Below are positions 36,133 to 48,000 of a stretch of DNA of 59,258 bases, piece after piece (position 1 is the first letter of the stretch; each line of letters opens with the position of its first letter). Made by a program: the position numbers and the translations under genes. The stretch is from positions 357,801 through 417,058 of the forward strand of contig KQ482076.1 of the NCBI GenBank assembly GCA_001430745.1, written 5' to 3'. Below the pieces are notes generated by a model, which did not search any database, was not told the origin of the DNA, and saw nothing but the letters and a program-made list of their open reading frames with translations. The DNA comes from Auxenochlorella pyrenoidosa (Eukaryota; Chlorophyta; Trebouxiophyceae; Chlorellales; Chlorellaceae).

Positions 36133-38267
36133 CTAGGCCTCGGCCTCTGTGACAAACGCCCCAGTCACGCCGGCCTCTGCCGCCTTGCTGCCGGCAGGGG
36201 GCGGCTCTGGGAACTCGCCACCCCCGTCCCCCGCCATTTCCATCTCCCCGCCCTGAGGCGAGGCTGTGTCGCCACCCAGTTCCATGCCGGTGGGGACTGT
36301 GCGGCCCGGGGTTGGGCCACCAGCATGCGCAGCGGCGGCCTGGTGGACGGCGAATGCGGCAGAAGCTGCCTGGGTGGCCTGCAGGGAGGCAGCAGCGAGG
36401 AATGTGTGGAGTTGAGAAGAGGCATCACGACCTGGAAGAAAATAGCGGTTGTAATTAAGGCGTGCCGCTGACCAGCTGCACTCTGACAGCCCGGGCTCGG
36501 CTTGCCTGCGCCATTGTGGCCTCTGTCTGCGGCGCCAGCAGGGCGCTCTGCTTGGCGGCCTTGAACTGGGAGGCCAGCACAATAGACTCGTCCTGGGGGG
36601 GGGGGGGGGGGGGGCGGCGGGGGCTGATGACACAACATGCTGAGAACAGCAGGATAGCCCCTTTTTATTGGACCTATGCGGGTAGCCCCTGCCGACAGCG
36701 TCCCCTCGTCTGGGCCAGCAGGAGGGCGAAAGTGGGTGCTGCAGCTCCGGCAGGCGAGGCTGCAAGCGGCGCAGACTCACGGCGGGCAGCACAGCAGCCA
36801 CGGCGGGCAGGATGCGCCCTTCCTCCTCTGCTTGGTGCGTTAGGAACTCCTGCAGGCATGCGGGCGGGGCAGCAGGACTCGGGGCTGCACTGAGGGGAGG
36901 CAGTCCGACTCGCAGCACACGATCTATCCATTCCAGCTCAGCACCATGCCCGACTTGACATTGCCAAAGCCTGCAGGGTAGGCTCTGGCCTGCGCACATG
37001 AAGCACCACAGCTGCACCTCGCCTGCCCACAATGCCACCGCGGGCAAGCTCACCGCCTGCGCCTGCTTCATGCGGTTGGTCAGCGCCTGGCCGCCCACGG
37101 TGCGCAGCGACAGCACGTCCGCGATGGACTGCTCCAGCATGCCGTGCTCCTGTGCATGGGTGCAGAGGGCCTGGCAATCGGGGGCCACCGCAGTGCTGCT
37201 CCTAGATCTGTACCGCAAGTTCCGTTGCGGCTAGGCAGACTTTAAGCCCAAACAAGCAAGCAAGCACAGGCGCCAAACCTGACGGTCAGCTGTGCTGGGC
37301 ATGGAACAGCTGATACCGCACCCAGCGCTGCAGAGGCTGTCTCAAGGCCTCTGCGGCGCAGGCCCCTCACTGCCAGCTCGCGCGCGGCCCACTGCAGGCC
37401 CGCCTCCCCCAGGCGCGACTCCAGCAGGGGATACAGGACCACATTCTCCGCCTGCAATGCGGATGGTATTCAGGTGGTGCCTCATGAAGATATTTGCTTA
37501 CCTCTGTCTGTAAACGTGTCATAAGGCAGTGTTGGGGCTGTGCATTGCGCGCTGATGACGGTCATGAGGGTGCGCTGCAAGCAGCATCTACAACATGGTG
37601 CGGCGGCAGAGCAGGCGTTCCACCGTACAACCCGCAGGCTATGCGCAGGGGCTTAGCGCTACGATTAGGAGTGCACATGTTGCAGCAGCTTGCGCTGCCT
37701 TGCCAGGGGGCGGGCGGCGGCAGAAACTGACCGCTGCAGTTCAATGTATGGAACTGACAACCCGGGCTGCCTACAGCGGGCGCCCCGATGGGGGGTGCCC
37801 CTGGCAGCCGGGAATAACTTGCTCCGCGCAGTGCTGGGCACTCGCATGCAACATGCCGTCAGCAAAGGACTGCTGTCGACCTAATGAGCCCATGCCAGTC
37901 GGTTATGCGCCCCCAGTGTCGTGCGGTGCGAGCGGACCAGCGAAGGGCAAGCAGTCGGTACTGATGCCCTGGCTGCACACAACCGCGTGCTGCGCACCTG
38001 CGAGTGCAGGCGCATCTCCAGCGCCAGGGCGCACACGCACATGTCCATCACGAGTGGGTTGCCGGTCTGGGCGGCCTAACGAATAGATTGGTGACTCGGG
38101 GAGGGGGGTGGCAGCTGCAGTCAAGCTGAATGTGTCTTGTAGCACACACTGGTCGTGGTCAGAATCTGCCCTTCAGCAGGTGGACAGCAGATCTGCCTGC
38201 ATGGGCGGGGTCTGCCTCCCTGCATGCTCACTTGGAAGAAGTGGTTGAAGAGCGTCAGCACCTGGGG
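36133..38267 (-). CDS. Hemerythrin-like (HHE) protein A, 5' end in assembly gap
   Basis: Visible exons, 5' to 3', encode QVLTLFNHFFQ (next to the gap), TGNPLVMDMCVCALALEMRLHSQ, AENVVLYPLLESRLGEAG, EHGMLEQSIADVLSLRTVGG, EFLTHQAEEEGRILPAVAAV and DESIVLASQFKAAKQSALLA. A Gly/Glu-rich tail ends at 36133. This is the HHE four-helix pattern. Helix 2 has H-x3-E (HSQ|AE), helix 3 has a His (EHG), and helix 4 has H-x3-E (HQAEE), so the ligand set for a di-iron site is largely present. Such proteins bind O2 or iron, or sense redox state. The first-helix ligands lie in the gap. The last intron appears to use a GC donor at 36505. The plus-strand neighbour at 40074 is its paralogue. Confidence 0.78.
36595..36614. 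repeat. Poly-G tract (poly-C polypyrimidine tract, HHE protein A)
   Basis: On the minus strand the 20 C run directly into the AG acceptor of the exon beginning DESIVLASQF. Confidence 0.95.
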
Positions 38268-39200
38268 NNNNNNNNNNNNNNNNNNNNNNNNNNNNNNNNN
38301 NNNNNNNNNNNNNNNNNNNNNNNNNNNNNNNNNNNNNNNNNNNNNNNNNNNNNNNNNNNNNNNNNNNNNNNNNNNNNNNNNNNNNNNNNNNNNNNNNNNN
38401 NNNNNNNNNNNNNNNNNNNNNNNNNNNNNNNNNNNNNNNNNNNNNNNNNNNNNNNNNNNNNNNNNNNNNNNNNNNNNNNNNNNNNNNNNNNNNNNNNNNN
38501 NNNNNNNNNNNNNNNNNNNNNNNNNNNNNNNNNNNNNNNNNNNNNNNNNNNNNNNNNNNNNNNNNNNNNNNNNNNNNNNNNNNNNNNNNNNNNNNNNNNN
38601 NNNNNNNNNNNNNNNNNNNNNNNNNNNNNNNNNNNNNNNNNNNNNNNNNNNNNNNNNNNNNNNNNNNNNNNNNNNNNNNNNNNNNNNNNNNNNNNNNNNN
38701 NNNNNNNNNNNNNNNNNNNNNNNNNNNNNNNNNNNNNNNNNNNNNNNNNNNNNNNNNNNNNNNNNNNNNNNNNNNNNNNNNNNNNNNNNNNNNNNNNNNN
38801 NNNNNNNNNNNNNNNNNNNNNNNNNNNNNNNNNNNNNNNNNNNNNNNNNNNNNNNNNNNNNNNNNNNNNNNNNNNNNNNNNNNNNNNNNNNNNNNNNNNN
38901 NNNNNNNNNNNNNNNNNNNNNNNNNNNNNNNNNNNNNNNNNNNNNNNNNNNNNNNNNNNNNNNNNNNNNNNNNNNNNNNNNNNNNNNNNNNNNNNNNNNN
39001 NNNNNNNNNNNNNNNNNNNNNNNNNNNNNNNNNNNNNNNNNNNNNNNNNNNNNNNNNNNNNNNNNNNNNNNNNNNNNNNNNNNNNNNNNNNNNNNNNNNN
39101 NNNNNNNNNNNNNNNNNNNNNNNNNNNNNNNNNNNNNNNNNNNNNNNNNNNNNNNNNNNNNNNNNNNNNNNNNNNNNNNNNNNNNNNNNNNNNNNNNNNN
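38268..39200. other. Assembly gap (N)
   Basis: There are 933 N with a G run on the right flank. The gap hides the first exon or exons of HHE protein A. Confidence 0.99.
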
Positions 39201-40073
39201 GGGGGGGCGGTAAGAGGGCGTTAGTGACGCAGGAGGCAGAAGCTGAACTTGAGCAAGCTGCTGCGGCTTACCTGAAGACAAAATGGATGCACTACATGCC
39301 GAACCCAGTGCACAAGCCTGGCTTAGGAGCCTCGCCTGGGAGTGGTCGCAAAGGATGCAGTCACTGAGGGTGGGCGGCGGCACGCCACCAAGCGGGGGCC
39401 CCGACGCCACTGCTGCCGCGGTTTGCGACATGGCGACCGGGGGTGTGGCGGCCAGCGTCTGCGGGGTGGGAAAAGCCCTACCAAGTGGACAGTCACTGAC
39501 AGTCACAACGTGACAAGGGGCAAACCTAAAGCTCGGACCGGTCGAGCAGCAGGCCAGCAGCTGGTACGAAGGCGTGTTGGCCAGCAACAGTGCTGTGCAC
39601 TTGGGGCAAACATGACCAGGCAGTGAAGCGCCCAGCATACCCCCCCCCCCCCCAAGCCTCTCTCACCGCCGCCATGGCCTCTGCAGAGGTTGCCGCTGCC
39701 TCTGGCAAGGCTCCCGGCGGTGGCGGCGGAACCTCCCCACCAGTCCCAGTCCCTTGGCTTTGCATTTCGCTGCTCTTGCTTGGTGGGTGTGATGCACTTC
39801 GCTGAGCTCAAGGATTTGAGGCCTCAGATCACAGGCTGAGGAGCACCAACATGGCACAGCACACCGTGAGCAGCACCCTGCTGATTGAGAAGTGATCGGA
39901 GGAGGTTTCCGGCATGCCTACACCATTCGCTGTTGCTTGTTGTGCAGTGAGCAACCCCCAGAGGACGAAGCAGGCCTTTCGCAAGTTCTTTCAGTGCAAA
40001 CCCGACCTCCGACACTGTCCCGCTGTCCCCCAAAAGCTCAGAAGTGCCAATAGAGCCAGCGAAATCAAACGGA
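39201..40073. other. Region between the gap and HHE protein B
   Basis: This is probably the shared upstream region of the two divergent hemerythrin-like genes. It contains a 14-C run (39640-39653) and, at 39674, a plus-strand ATG opening an Ala/Gly/Pro-rich frame (MASAEVAAASGKAPGGGG) that could be a first exon of HHE protein B. I could not join it in phase with confidence. Confidence 0.4.
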
Positions 40074-41854
40074 ATGACATCTCATGCCGCCCAGCCCTCA
40101 GCAGAGGGTGGCGGCACCCCTCCTCTGCCGCCGCCATCGTCGCCCCGCCATTATGTGCTGCCTCCGCCTTCAAATGCACCCCAGGCCCCAGAGCAGCTGA
40201 TCCCTGTGCCTGAGACGGGGCTTGTGGACGTCCTGCTGTGCTCACACCGACATGCGCTCATTCTCTTCAACCAGGCTGTCAAGGTGGCAAGCAGCGAGGG
40301 GCATGCGGTAGCAGCTGGCTGGCTCTGCAGAAAGGCTGCCGAAGCACTTGCTTGTCGAATTCTTACAAGCACAACGGTATCGCAGTCAAGAGACGCTTTT
40401 ACCCTGTGTATCCATTGCTCTATCCACTCTGTGCAGGCCGTTGCTCAAGGCAATACACATGCCATGGAGCTGCTGGCTGCCAGCCTGGCCGTGGACATCC
40501 GCCTGCATGCCCAGGTGCCAGCTGTTGTGCCTTGCACTACCACCCTGCGCCATCCGTCCCCGCCCCACTGGCAAGGGCAACTTGGAAAGATGGTTCTGGC
40601 TGCCACTTTTCAGCCCTTGCCACTGTGCTGGCAGCACCGGGGTCCCCCCAGCCCGCCTCGCAAGCCCCACGTGCGGGCCTGGCGTGCAGGCAGTGACGGA
40701 TGTGCTGTGCCCGCTGCTGGAGAGGCGGTACGGCGCTGTGGGCGCCGGCCTGGTGGCCTCACTACAGGCACAGCTACAGGCCATCGAGCGAGATGTGCTC
40801 GAGGTGCGGTCCCCGCGCAGTCGTTAAGCTTCCCTGCAGAACTCTGGTCCACATGAACACATGAGGCGTTCTCGGCTGTGCAGGCAGTCATGCAAGCGGC
40901 AGGTGGCATAAGAGGACCTGCACTGCAGGGGGCCTGCACTGGCCAGCTTGCTCTGATGTGCAGAAGCAGCCTTCTTCGCACCCGCCCCGCCCTTCCTCAT
41001 GCCCAGATGCTGACCTTCAGGCGTGAGCGCGACTGGCGAGCATTGGCACAGCGAGTAAACATCATGCACCAGGTAAGCCTGTCGAAGGCCCAGGAGTCTT
41101 TCCCTCCTCCTCAGCCTGTCATGAGGCGTGGCAATTGCTGCAAACTCAACGCTCGTGCGCGCAAACCTCCTGTGGGCAGGCGTTGCACCGTTGTTGCAGG
41201 CCCCTTGCCCAGATCTGTGCTTCACAATGAAGCCGTTGCTGCCTGCCTGGGAATGAGCCACCCCTGCAGGACTGGGCGGCGCACATGCACGACGTTGAGG
41301 TGGCGGTGCTGCCCCGCCTGGCTGCAGACCTGACGCCGGTGAGGTGCATCAGCGGCAGGAAGGGAGCTGGGTGGCTTCCTGCGGGGTGGTTTCCTGGCGC
41401 GGGGTTCTTGGCTTGGACAGAGGCTTGCTTGAGGGCTCTTTGGAGGCTGGCCAGGGGGAGAAGGAGCAGCCGAGGCTGGGCCCCTGAGAGAGGAGCGGTG
41501 GGCGCCAGAGGACTCCTGTGAAGCGGCTCTTGGCCTGAGGCTTGGGTTTGCTCGACAGCGCAGCACCGTGTGACTCCCGCTGGGCTGCCTCTACCGCCGC
41601 AGGAGGAGCTGGTGTCCTCTGCGCTGCTTTTCCACCAGCACAAGCAGACAGCAAGCCTGGCGCCGCAGATCGGCTCAGACGCCTTTGCGGCCGCTGCCAG
41701 GGCCGGCCCTGATGCAGCAACAGTGTTGGGAGCCCCAATGCTGGCTGGCAGCTACCAGGCGCACACCCATGCACAAGCAAGGGCTGAGCAGGCGCATGCA
41801 CCCGTCAAGGCAGCTGCTCCGCTCGCAAACGTGCCCATGAAACAGGAGCCTTGA
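40074..41854 (+). CDS. Hemerythrin-like (HHE) protein B with lost metal ligands
   Basis: Exons encode, in order: a Pro-rich lead and ETGLVDVLLCSHRHALILFN; AVAQGNTHAMELLAASLAVD with IRLHAQ; AVTDVLCPLLERRYGAVGAG; MLTFRRERDWRALAQRVN; DWAAHMHDVEVAVLPRLAAD; and EELVSSALLFHQHKQTASLA with a disordered tail ending KQEP. Exon breaks match those of HHE protein A, so the two are paralogues. In this copy the Glu of the helix-2 H-x3-E motif is Val (HAQAV), the Glu of the helix-4 motif is Val (HMHDV), and the helix-3 His is absent. A normal di-iron centre is therefore unlikely. The role may be structural or regulatory. The start is uncertain: ATG 40074 is used here, but an upstream exon at 39674 is possible. 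A TGTAA at 41918 may be the polyadenylation signal. Confidence 0.75.
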
Positions 41855-42052
41855 TGCCGCTAGAACTCCTTTGCATACATTGTCGTTTGCAGAATATATG
41901 TATACCATGCTCCTGCGTGTAAGCCGAAGGCTCGCTGCTGGCACCACCATGGCCTGAATCGCAACGCTCATGGCGCCAGCGCCACGTGGCTGCCGCCAGT
42001 GTTGGGCTGCTGTGAGCGCCCCATGGGCGTCAATCCTTGATCTCTACCCGCC

Positions 42053-45000
42053 ATGCCTGCAGATCCGGCGGCCGACGAGGCGCCACAGCCCCAGTGCGGC
42101 TTGTGCGGCGACTTGCTGCTCAAAAGCCAGGCGTGCATTCGAGCCAGCTGCAATGTTTGCGGCTCGCAAAGCCTGCACGTCTGGTGCGCTGCAGACCCGC
42201 CCGAGGTCCCTCGGCGCTTCCCATTTTCGCTTGTCCTGCTTTGTTGCTCTGTGCGGCCCTTTGGATGTATCAGATGGTCATTATATTGCCCGATGAAACC
42301 TCGGCGCTCCCACCGCCTTGACCCTGCCGCCGCAGCCCGCTTGCTGCCGCCCGCCCTGCTCGGCAGGTGCGCCACGTCTTACGCGGCCAGTCGCGTCAGG
42401 CAGCACATCACCAACAGCAAGGCAATCGAGAAGCGCACGGTGAGGAGGTGCAGCTCGACATACGTCTCCAAAAGGGGCCTGCAGCCTGCAGCGCCGCGCC
42501 TCTTTTCTGCTGGCGTCGGTTCCCGTCCATCTCTGCCCGCCCTGCATGCCCCCTGCCCCTCATGAGCAGAGAGCGGCGCAGAAGCGCCCATGGCAGGAGC
42601 TTGTGTTGCTGCGGTGCCCGCGAGGTGGGGGCTGGGCTGCGTGTGGAGGGCTAGCAAATGTTTGCGACATGTGCCAGCCTCAGTGCCTGCCCGCGGGTAC
42701 ACCTTGCGCATTTGTTTGCCCCCGCCAGTGTACTGTAGCTCTTCATGCTGTGACAGTTCTGTGCCTCCCATGCTGTATTCACGCTCCCCCTTGGGCAGGG
42801 TGGCAGCAAGGCTCGGACAAGGGGCAGCAGGGCAGCAAGGCCGCGCCGCTGGTGGGCGGCAGCTGGGAGGCGCGGCACGCCTGCAGGCAAGGCTAGAGGC
42901 GTGTGCCCCTGCCCTCCAGCACATCCTCTATTTAAGGTGCTGCACAGGGAGGTCGGTAGGATGGCACTGCTGGCTGTGAAGCACCCGGGCTTTCCAACAA
43001 ACCCTTGCTGTGTGCTATCGCTCCCTCCATGCAGCGGCCGCATCCAAGCGGCAGAGCTGGTCGATGCTCGCCAGGAGAAGAAGAGGAAGAAGAAGCGGGC
43101 GGCGGCACCACCTGCAGCGACGGGACGTCGGCAGCCGCCGCCGCAGCAGCAGCCAGGCGGCGGGGGTGGGCCTTCCGGCGCTGGCAGCAGCCGTGCCGCC
43201 GCTGACCCAGCGGTGAAGATGAGCCTGGCAGCGGCTCAGGCCTTCCTGGGGATCGAGCCCGAAGGGGAGGAGGAAGAGGGGGGCAGCGAGGAGGAGTACA
43301 GCGACAAAGAAGGCTGGGAGGAGGAGGAGGAGGAGGAGGAGGAGGCGGGGTGGGACGAGGAGCCTGGCAGCGAGCAGCAAGTGGAGGCGTGGCAGCAGGC
43401 AGGTGGCGCGGAGGGCGGCGCGCCTAGAGTCGGAGCGGCAGCAGCGACTGAAGTAACAGGTATGTGGGATTGGGCCTTTGCAGGGTCTGATTGCTGAGTG
43501 TAGACGCAGTCATGCTGCATTGCCGTCACGCCAGGCTGTTCGCCTACCCCCCCCTCGGGCGGCAGCCATGTCGGCCGCGATGCGATCTGTTGCTGGCCAG
43601 GTTAGAATCTCTCGCTCCAACCCACGCCTGCCGGCAACCTGCAGGCCCATCTGGTGCGGGCAGTCTGCAGCTGCCTGCGTCGCTGGGCTCCCCATTTGGG
43701 TCTGCGGAGCCGCAGGCTGCTGCCACCGCGTTTGGCGCAGCCGCTGCTGCTGCCCCAGCTGTGGGCCTCGCTGGGCCTGCTGCGCCGCTGATGGTCGAAG
43801 AGGCTGAGGTGGCGGTGAGCCGCTGGCAAGCGCCGCTGGTCACCTGGCGCAGCGCACTGGACCGCCCTCTGCATCCAGCCCTGCGCGGCTCCCGCCTGCC
43901 AGCCCCTCCCTCCTGCCTCACCCAAAGTCTGCATCTTTCAGCGTGGCAGTAACGCATGCGCTGCGCCTTGCGTGCCTGCTCGATCACGGGTTCATCCCTC
44001 GGAGCCTTGACGTCCCCTGGCGGCCCCTTATCTTCCCTGCCCCTCCCAATCTCACCCCTGCAGGTGCGGGAGGGCCTGCTGGAGCCTGCTTACCGCACCC
44101 AGCTGTGCAGCCGCTACCTCAGCGGTCTGCCCTGCCGGCAGCCTGCCGCCTGCCCCCACGCCCACAGTCTGCAGGAGCTGCGGGTGGATGCTGCCATCGA
44201 GGTGAGGTGCAGGCAGGTGCAGGGAGGGGCGAGAAGGTTTACGTTGACTATGGCAGCGGAAAGGGAGGAGGGGGTGGTGGGCAGGGTATCCCGCAGGAGG
44301 CCGCGCTCTGCGTGGTCAGCTGACTGCCAGCTCTGTTACCGTGCCTGAAGAGAGAGAGCTGCAGCTGAGCCCGCTTGGGTGGCTTGCCTGCAGGAGGGCC
44401 TCCTGCCAGATAGCTTCAAGACCTTGTTCTGCGCAAGCATGGTGCAGAAAGGTGACCGGCGCAGCGCTGGCTGGCCGACCCATGCCCCGCCGCGCTCTGT
44501 CGCGCTGCTCCCCCTGCCGCCACTGCTGCTAGCCTGGAGCAGCCCTGTTCGTACGGCTGCTGCTCAGCAGTCGCACCCCTGTCTGCATCCCCGGGCGCCG
44601 CCGCAGGCTCCTGCCCTTACGGCCTCGCCTGCCTGGCTGCACACTCGCTTGGAGAGGTCAGGTGCGTTGCCGGCGCCATGCCGACACAGCTGTGAGGAGC
44701 ACATCGGTCGCGGCGCCAGTCATTGGCCGACGGGAAGCATTGCGGCAGGGGATGGGAGCGCAAAGAGGGCGCTCTCCCTACCGGGGCGCTCTTCCTGTCG
44801 AGGGCGCTCTCCCTGTCTCGACTGGCCGACCCCGCTAGTGGCCCTCCCCAGCCTCAGCTCCTCGGCCGGCACCTACCCGCGCCTGTGACCTCGCGCCGCC
44901 TGCGCCCTCCTGCAGGGTGCGCGCATCCATCGAGGCAGGCCTCGCGCCGGCCACGTACAAGACGCAGCTCTGCCCCAACTTCGCCATGCACGGCATGTGC

Positions 45001-48000
45001 CCCAACGGTGCGCCTCGCATGCGTGCCGTGCACGCCGCGCCAAGCCCGGCCCCTTGCGTGCCCATTTGCGCGAGCTGCAGCAAGTCTGGCTGCTCAGTGT
45101 TCCACCTGACCTTTCCCCCACCAACTCTGCCCGCTCACCAGGCCTGCTGTGCCATGCTGCGCACGGCGTGCACGAGCTGCGCCGCGAGGCCGCCGTGCAG
45201 CTCGGCTGCCTGCATGCCCGGTACAAGACGCAGCTGTGCGACACCATGCTCCTCACCGGCAGGTGAGAGGCCTTGCTGTGTGGCAGGCACGGGTGTGCCA
45301 GGTACACTACACTCGTGCCACGAGGTGCCTGCAGCGAGCCATTGCAATACCCGACCAGCAGCTGGTCGCGCCTGCAGGAGCTGCCAGCCTGCGCCCTGGT
45401 TGTGCATGTGCGGCGTGCGGCGCTCGCCCCCGCGGTCCTGCAGCCGCTGCAAGCAGCGCGCGCTCGCCTGCCAGCTGCAGGTGTCCGGCTGGCGCCACCT
45501 GCCCCTATGCCCATGGAGTGCACGACCTGCGACGCCATGCCGCCATTAGGTACGGAAACCAGGGCTGCGCTGGCTGGTGGCGTATGCGCATGCCCACAGC
45601 CCCGTGCACTTAAAGGTCACCAAGTTTCTTGCACGCTCTCTGCGCGGAACCGTGCTTACCATCAAGCCTCATCAGCTTGAGCTGGCCACAGCCAAGCTCC
45701 AAGTTTCTCTCACCTGACATGTTTCTGTTGCACCCTTGCAGGGACAGGCTGTTCTCGCCTGCCTTCAAGACCGTTCTGTGCGCAGATTACGAGGTAGGCT
45801 TATGTGCAAAGAGCAGTGCCAGGCATCTCCAGTGCCAAGCGAAATCAGCTGCAGGCTGCTGCTCGCAGTGTGCGTGCTGGTTGCCCTGCCCCCTGCACCA
45901 TGGCACTGCCCGCTTTCGGCTTTCCATGGGCAAGAGGTGGACCACCCGGCTGTTGCCCTTCTTTTCCTGCATACATGCCCAAGTGCCTGCTGCCCCACCT
46001 GTGCAACCCCTCTTTCTGCAGCGCGTTGGCACTTGCAAGAACGGCCACCGCTGCAGCTTTGCGCATGGCCCCCAGGATCGGCTGCCGCACATTGTCACCA
46101 GTGCCACGCTCTGCTCAATCTTCCAGGCAAGCTGTGCTGTGCTCGCAGAGCTGGGCTGTGCATGTTTGGGTCCTGGCACCGTCCCTGCCTGTCTGTGCAG
46201 CAGCCTCGGCCCGGGAGACACGCATACTTACCTGCCTGCAAGGCAATGACATTGCCTTTTTGCCTAATGATGGGATGCAGTGGCAGAGTCTGGTCTGTTG
46301 TACACACCCCGCCCTGGCCCGCCGCTGTCGCCGCAGGAGACAGGCCGCTGCGAGCCCCTCTGCCCCTTTGCGCATGGCGCCTCCGACATCCAGCTGCCCT
46401 TGGAGGCGCTGCAAACCAAGGTGCACCGATTGTTGGGCGTCAGCAGCGGCCCCCATGGCAGCGCAGGTGCTACCAGCAGCAGCGAGAGCGCTCATCTGTC
46501 AGTTGCGGCGTTGGCTGCAGCGGCGGACGAGGCGGGGGGCTCAAGCGCTGGTCGCGGCACCCATGCCGGCGGCAGCAGCGAGCGGGAGCGGGACTGGGGC
46601 TACACAGCCGGGGCCACAGCGGGTCCAGCAGCGGGCAGCACAGGCAGCGGCCACGGGCTGCCTGGCGAAGGCGGAAGCAAGGAGCCCTCAACAGGCGGCC
46701 CGGGCAGCAGCGGGGCACCCTCCCTGTCGGCGCCGCAGCGCAGCCGGCGGAGGCCCAAGCAGAAGCATCCAGAGCCGTTTGAGGCGCAGCTCGTTCACCT
46801 GCTGGCCGGGAAGCAGCGGCCCTTTGAGCTGCGCCCCTGCAGGTGGGCAAGCTCTGCTGGGGTGCGCCCCCGCCCGGTTGGGTGGCCCCAAGGGTTGCTG
46901 GAGAAATGCCTGCCGCAGCCCCGGAAAGGACTGCGGTCCGACCGATGAGCACAAGGTGCTGACTTGTTGTTGGGGCCCTGCCTATTCCGCCTGTCCCGGG
47001 CCTGCTGCAGGACCTTTGATGAGTGCGGCAAGTGCTGGACCGTGGAGTGCCCGTACGGCCATGGCGCCAAGGAGCTGAAGGACCGAGTGAAGAGGTGCGT
47101 GGCGCAGGGCGCGCCATCTTCCCAGGCTGTGCTCTGGCTGCCTGTTTCCAATCGGCTCGCCTGACTTTTTGGTGTTTACTGCCTTGTCACCTGGCTTTGT
47201 AACCTGGCCCTGTCGCCTGCCATCTGACCACTCAACGCTCCCTCGCCATCTGGCAATCCATGCAGCTGGGTGGAGCGAGAAACCGAGCGGCGGCAGCAGC
47301 GTCACCTGAAGTGGCTGGAGCGCCAGCGGCAGCAGGCAAGGGTGGCTGCCGTCCAGGCCTGCAGCGAGAATTACGCGATGCGGAACGCCTTGTTGCTTCC
47401 TCTCATGCAGTACCGGCTGCACCAGTGGGCCATCTGTCACACTGCCAGGCTGCCCGCGACCCTCCCTGCCTCCCTGCCTGCAGCGGGAGCGGGAGCAAGC
47501 GGAGCAGCGCCGACAGCTTGAGGAGCTGGCACAGCTGCAAGAAGAGGCGCAGCTGCGGCAGGCGGTGGCCGCCAGCGCGCAGCTCGCGGCGAGCTCTCGG
47601 GCCGCCGGCTGCGCCGGCGGCCCTGCGGCAGCAACGACGGCGCAGCTGAGCGAGGCGACGCTGGCGCTGCTGCGAGGGTGAGGCGTGGGCTCAAGCGTCG
47701 AGGCATGCTCTGCAGCTCTGAAATTACCGCCGACGTCAGCTGGCTTTCCCTTTCTGACAACTAGCCTGGCATCTGCACCCCGCTGCGGCCTCAGCTGCAA
47801 TTCCACTCATCGACCTGCACGCCCCATCCTGAACCTCTTGCACTCCCCTTTTTTCGCGCGCTTTCCTGCAGGCACAAGCTGCTGCTTTGCGCGCTGCAGC
47901 TCATGGAGGCCGGCTTTGAGGAGGCACAGTCCCGGGCTGCAGCCGAGGCGGCTGGGGGTTGTGTGGAGCGTGCCTTCGAGCTGGCGCTGGGGGCGCCCTC

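Noticed and set aside
42053..42565. PHD-like exon as an independent small gene
   Set aside because: Possible, but no clear end or promoter separates it from the acidic exon at 43035, so I kept it as the probable first exon of the CCCH gene with low certainty.
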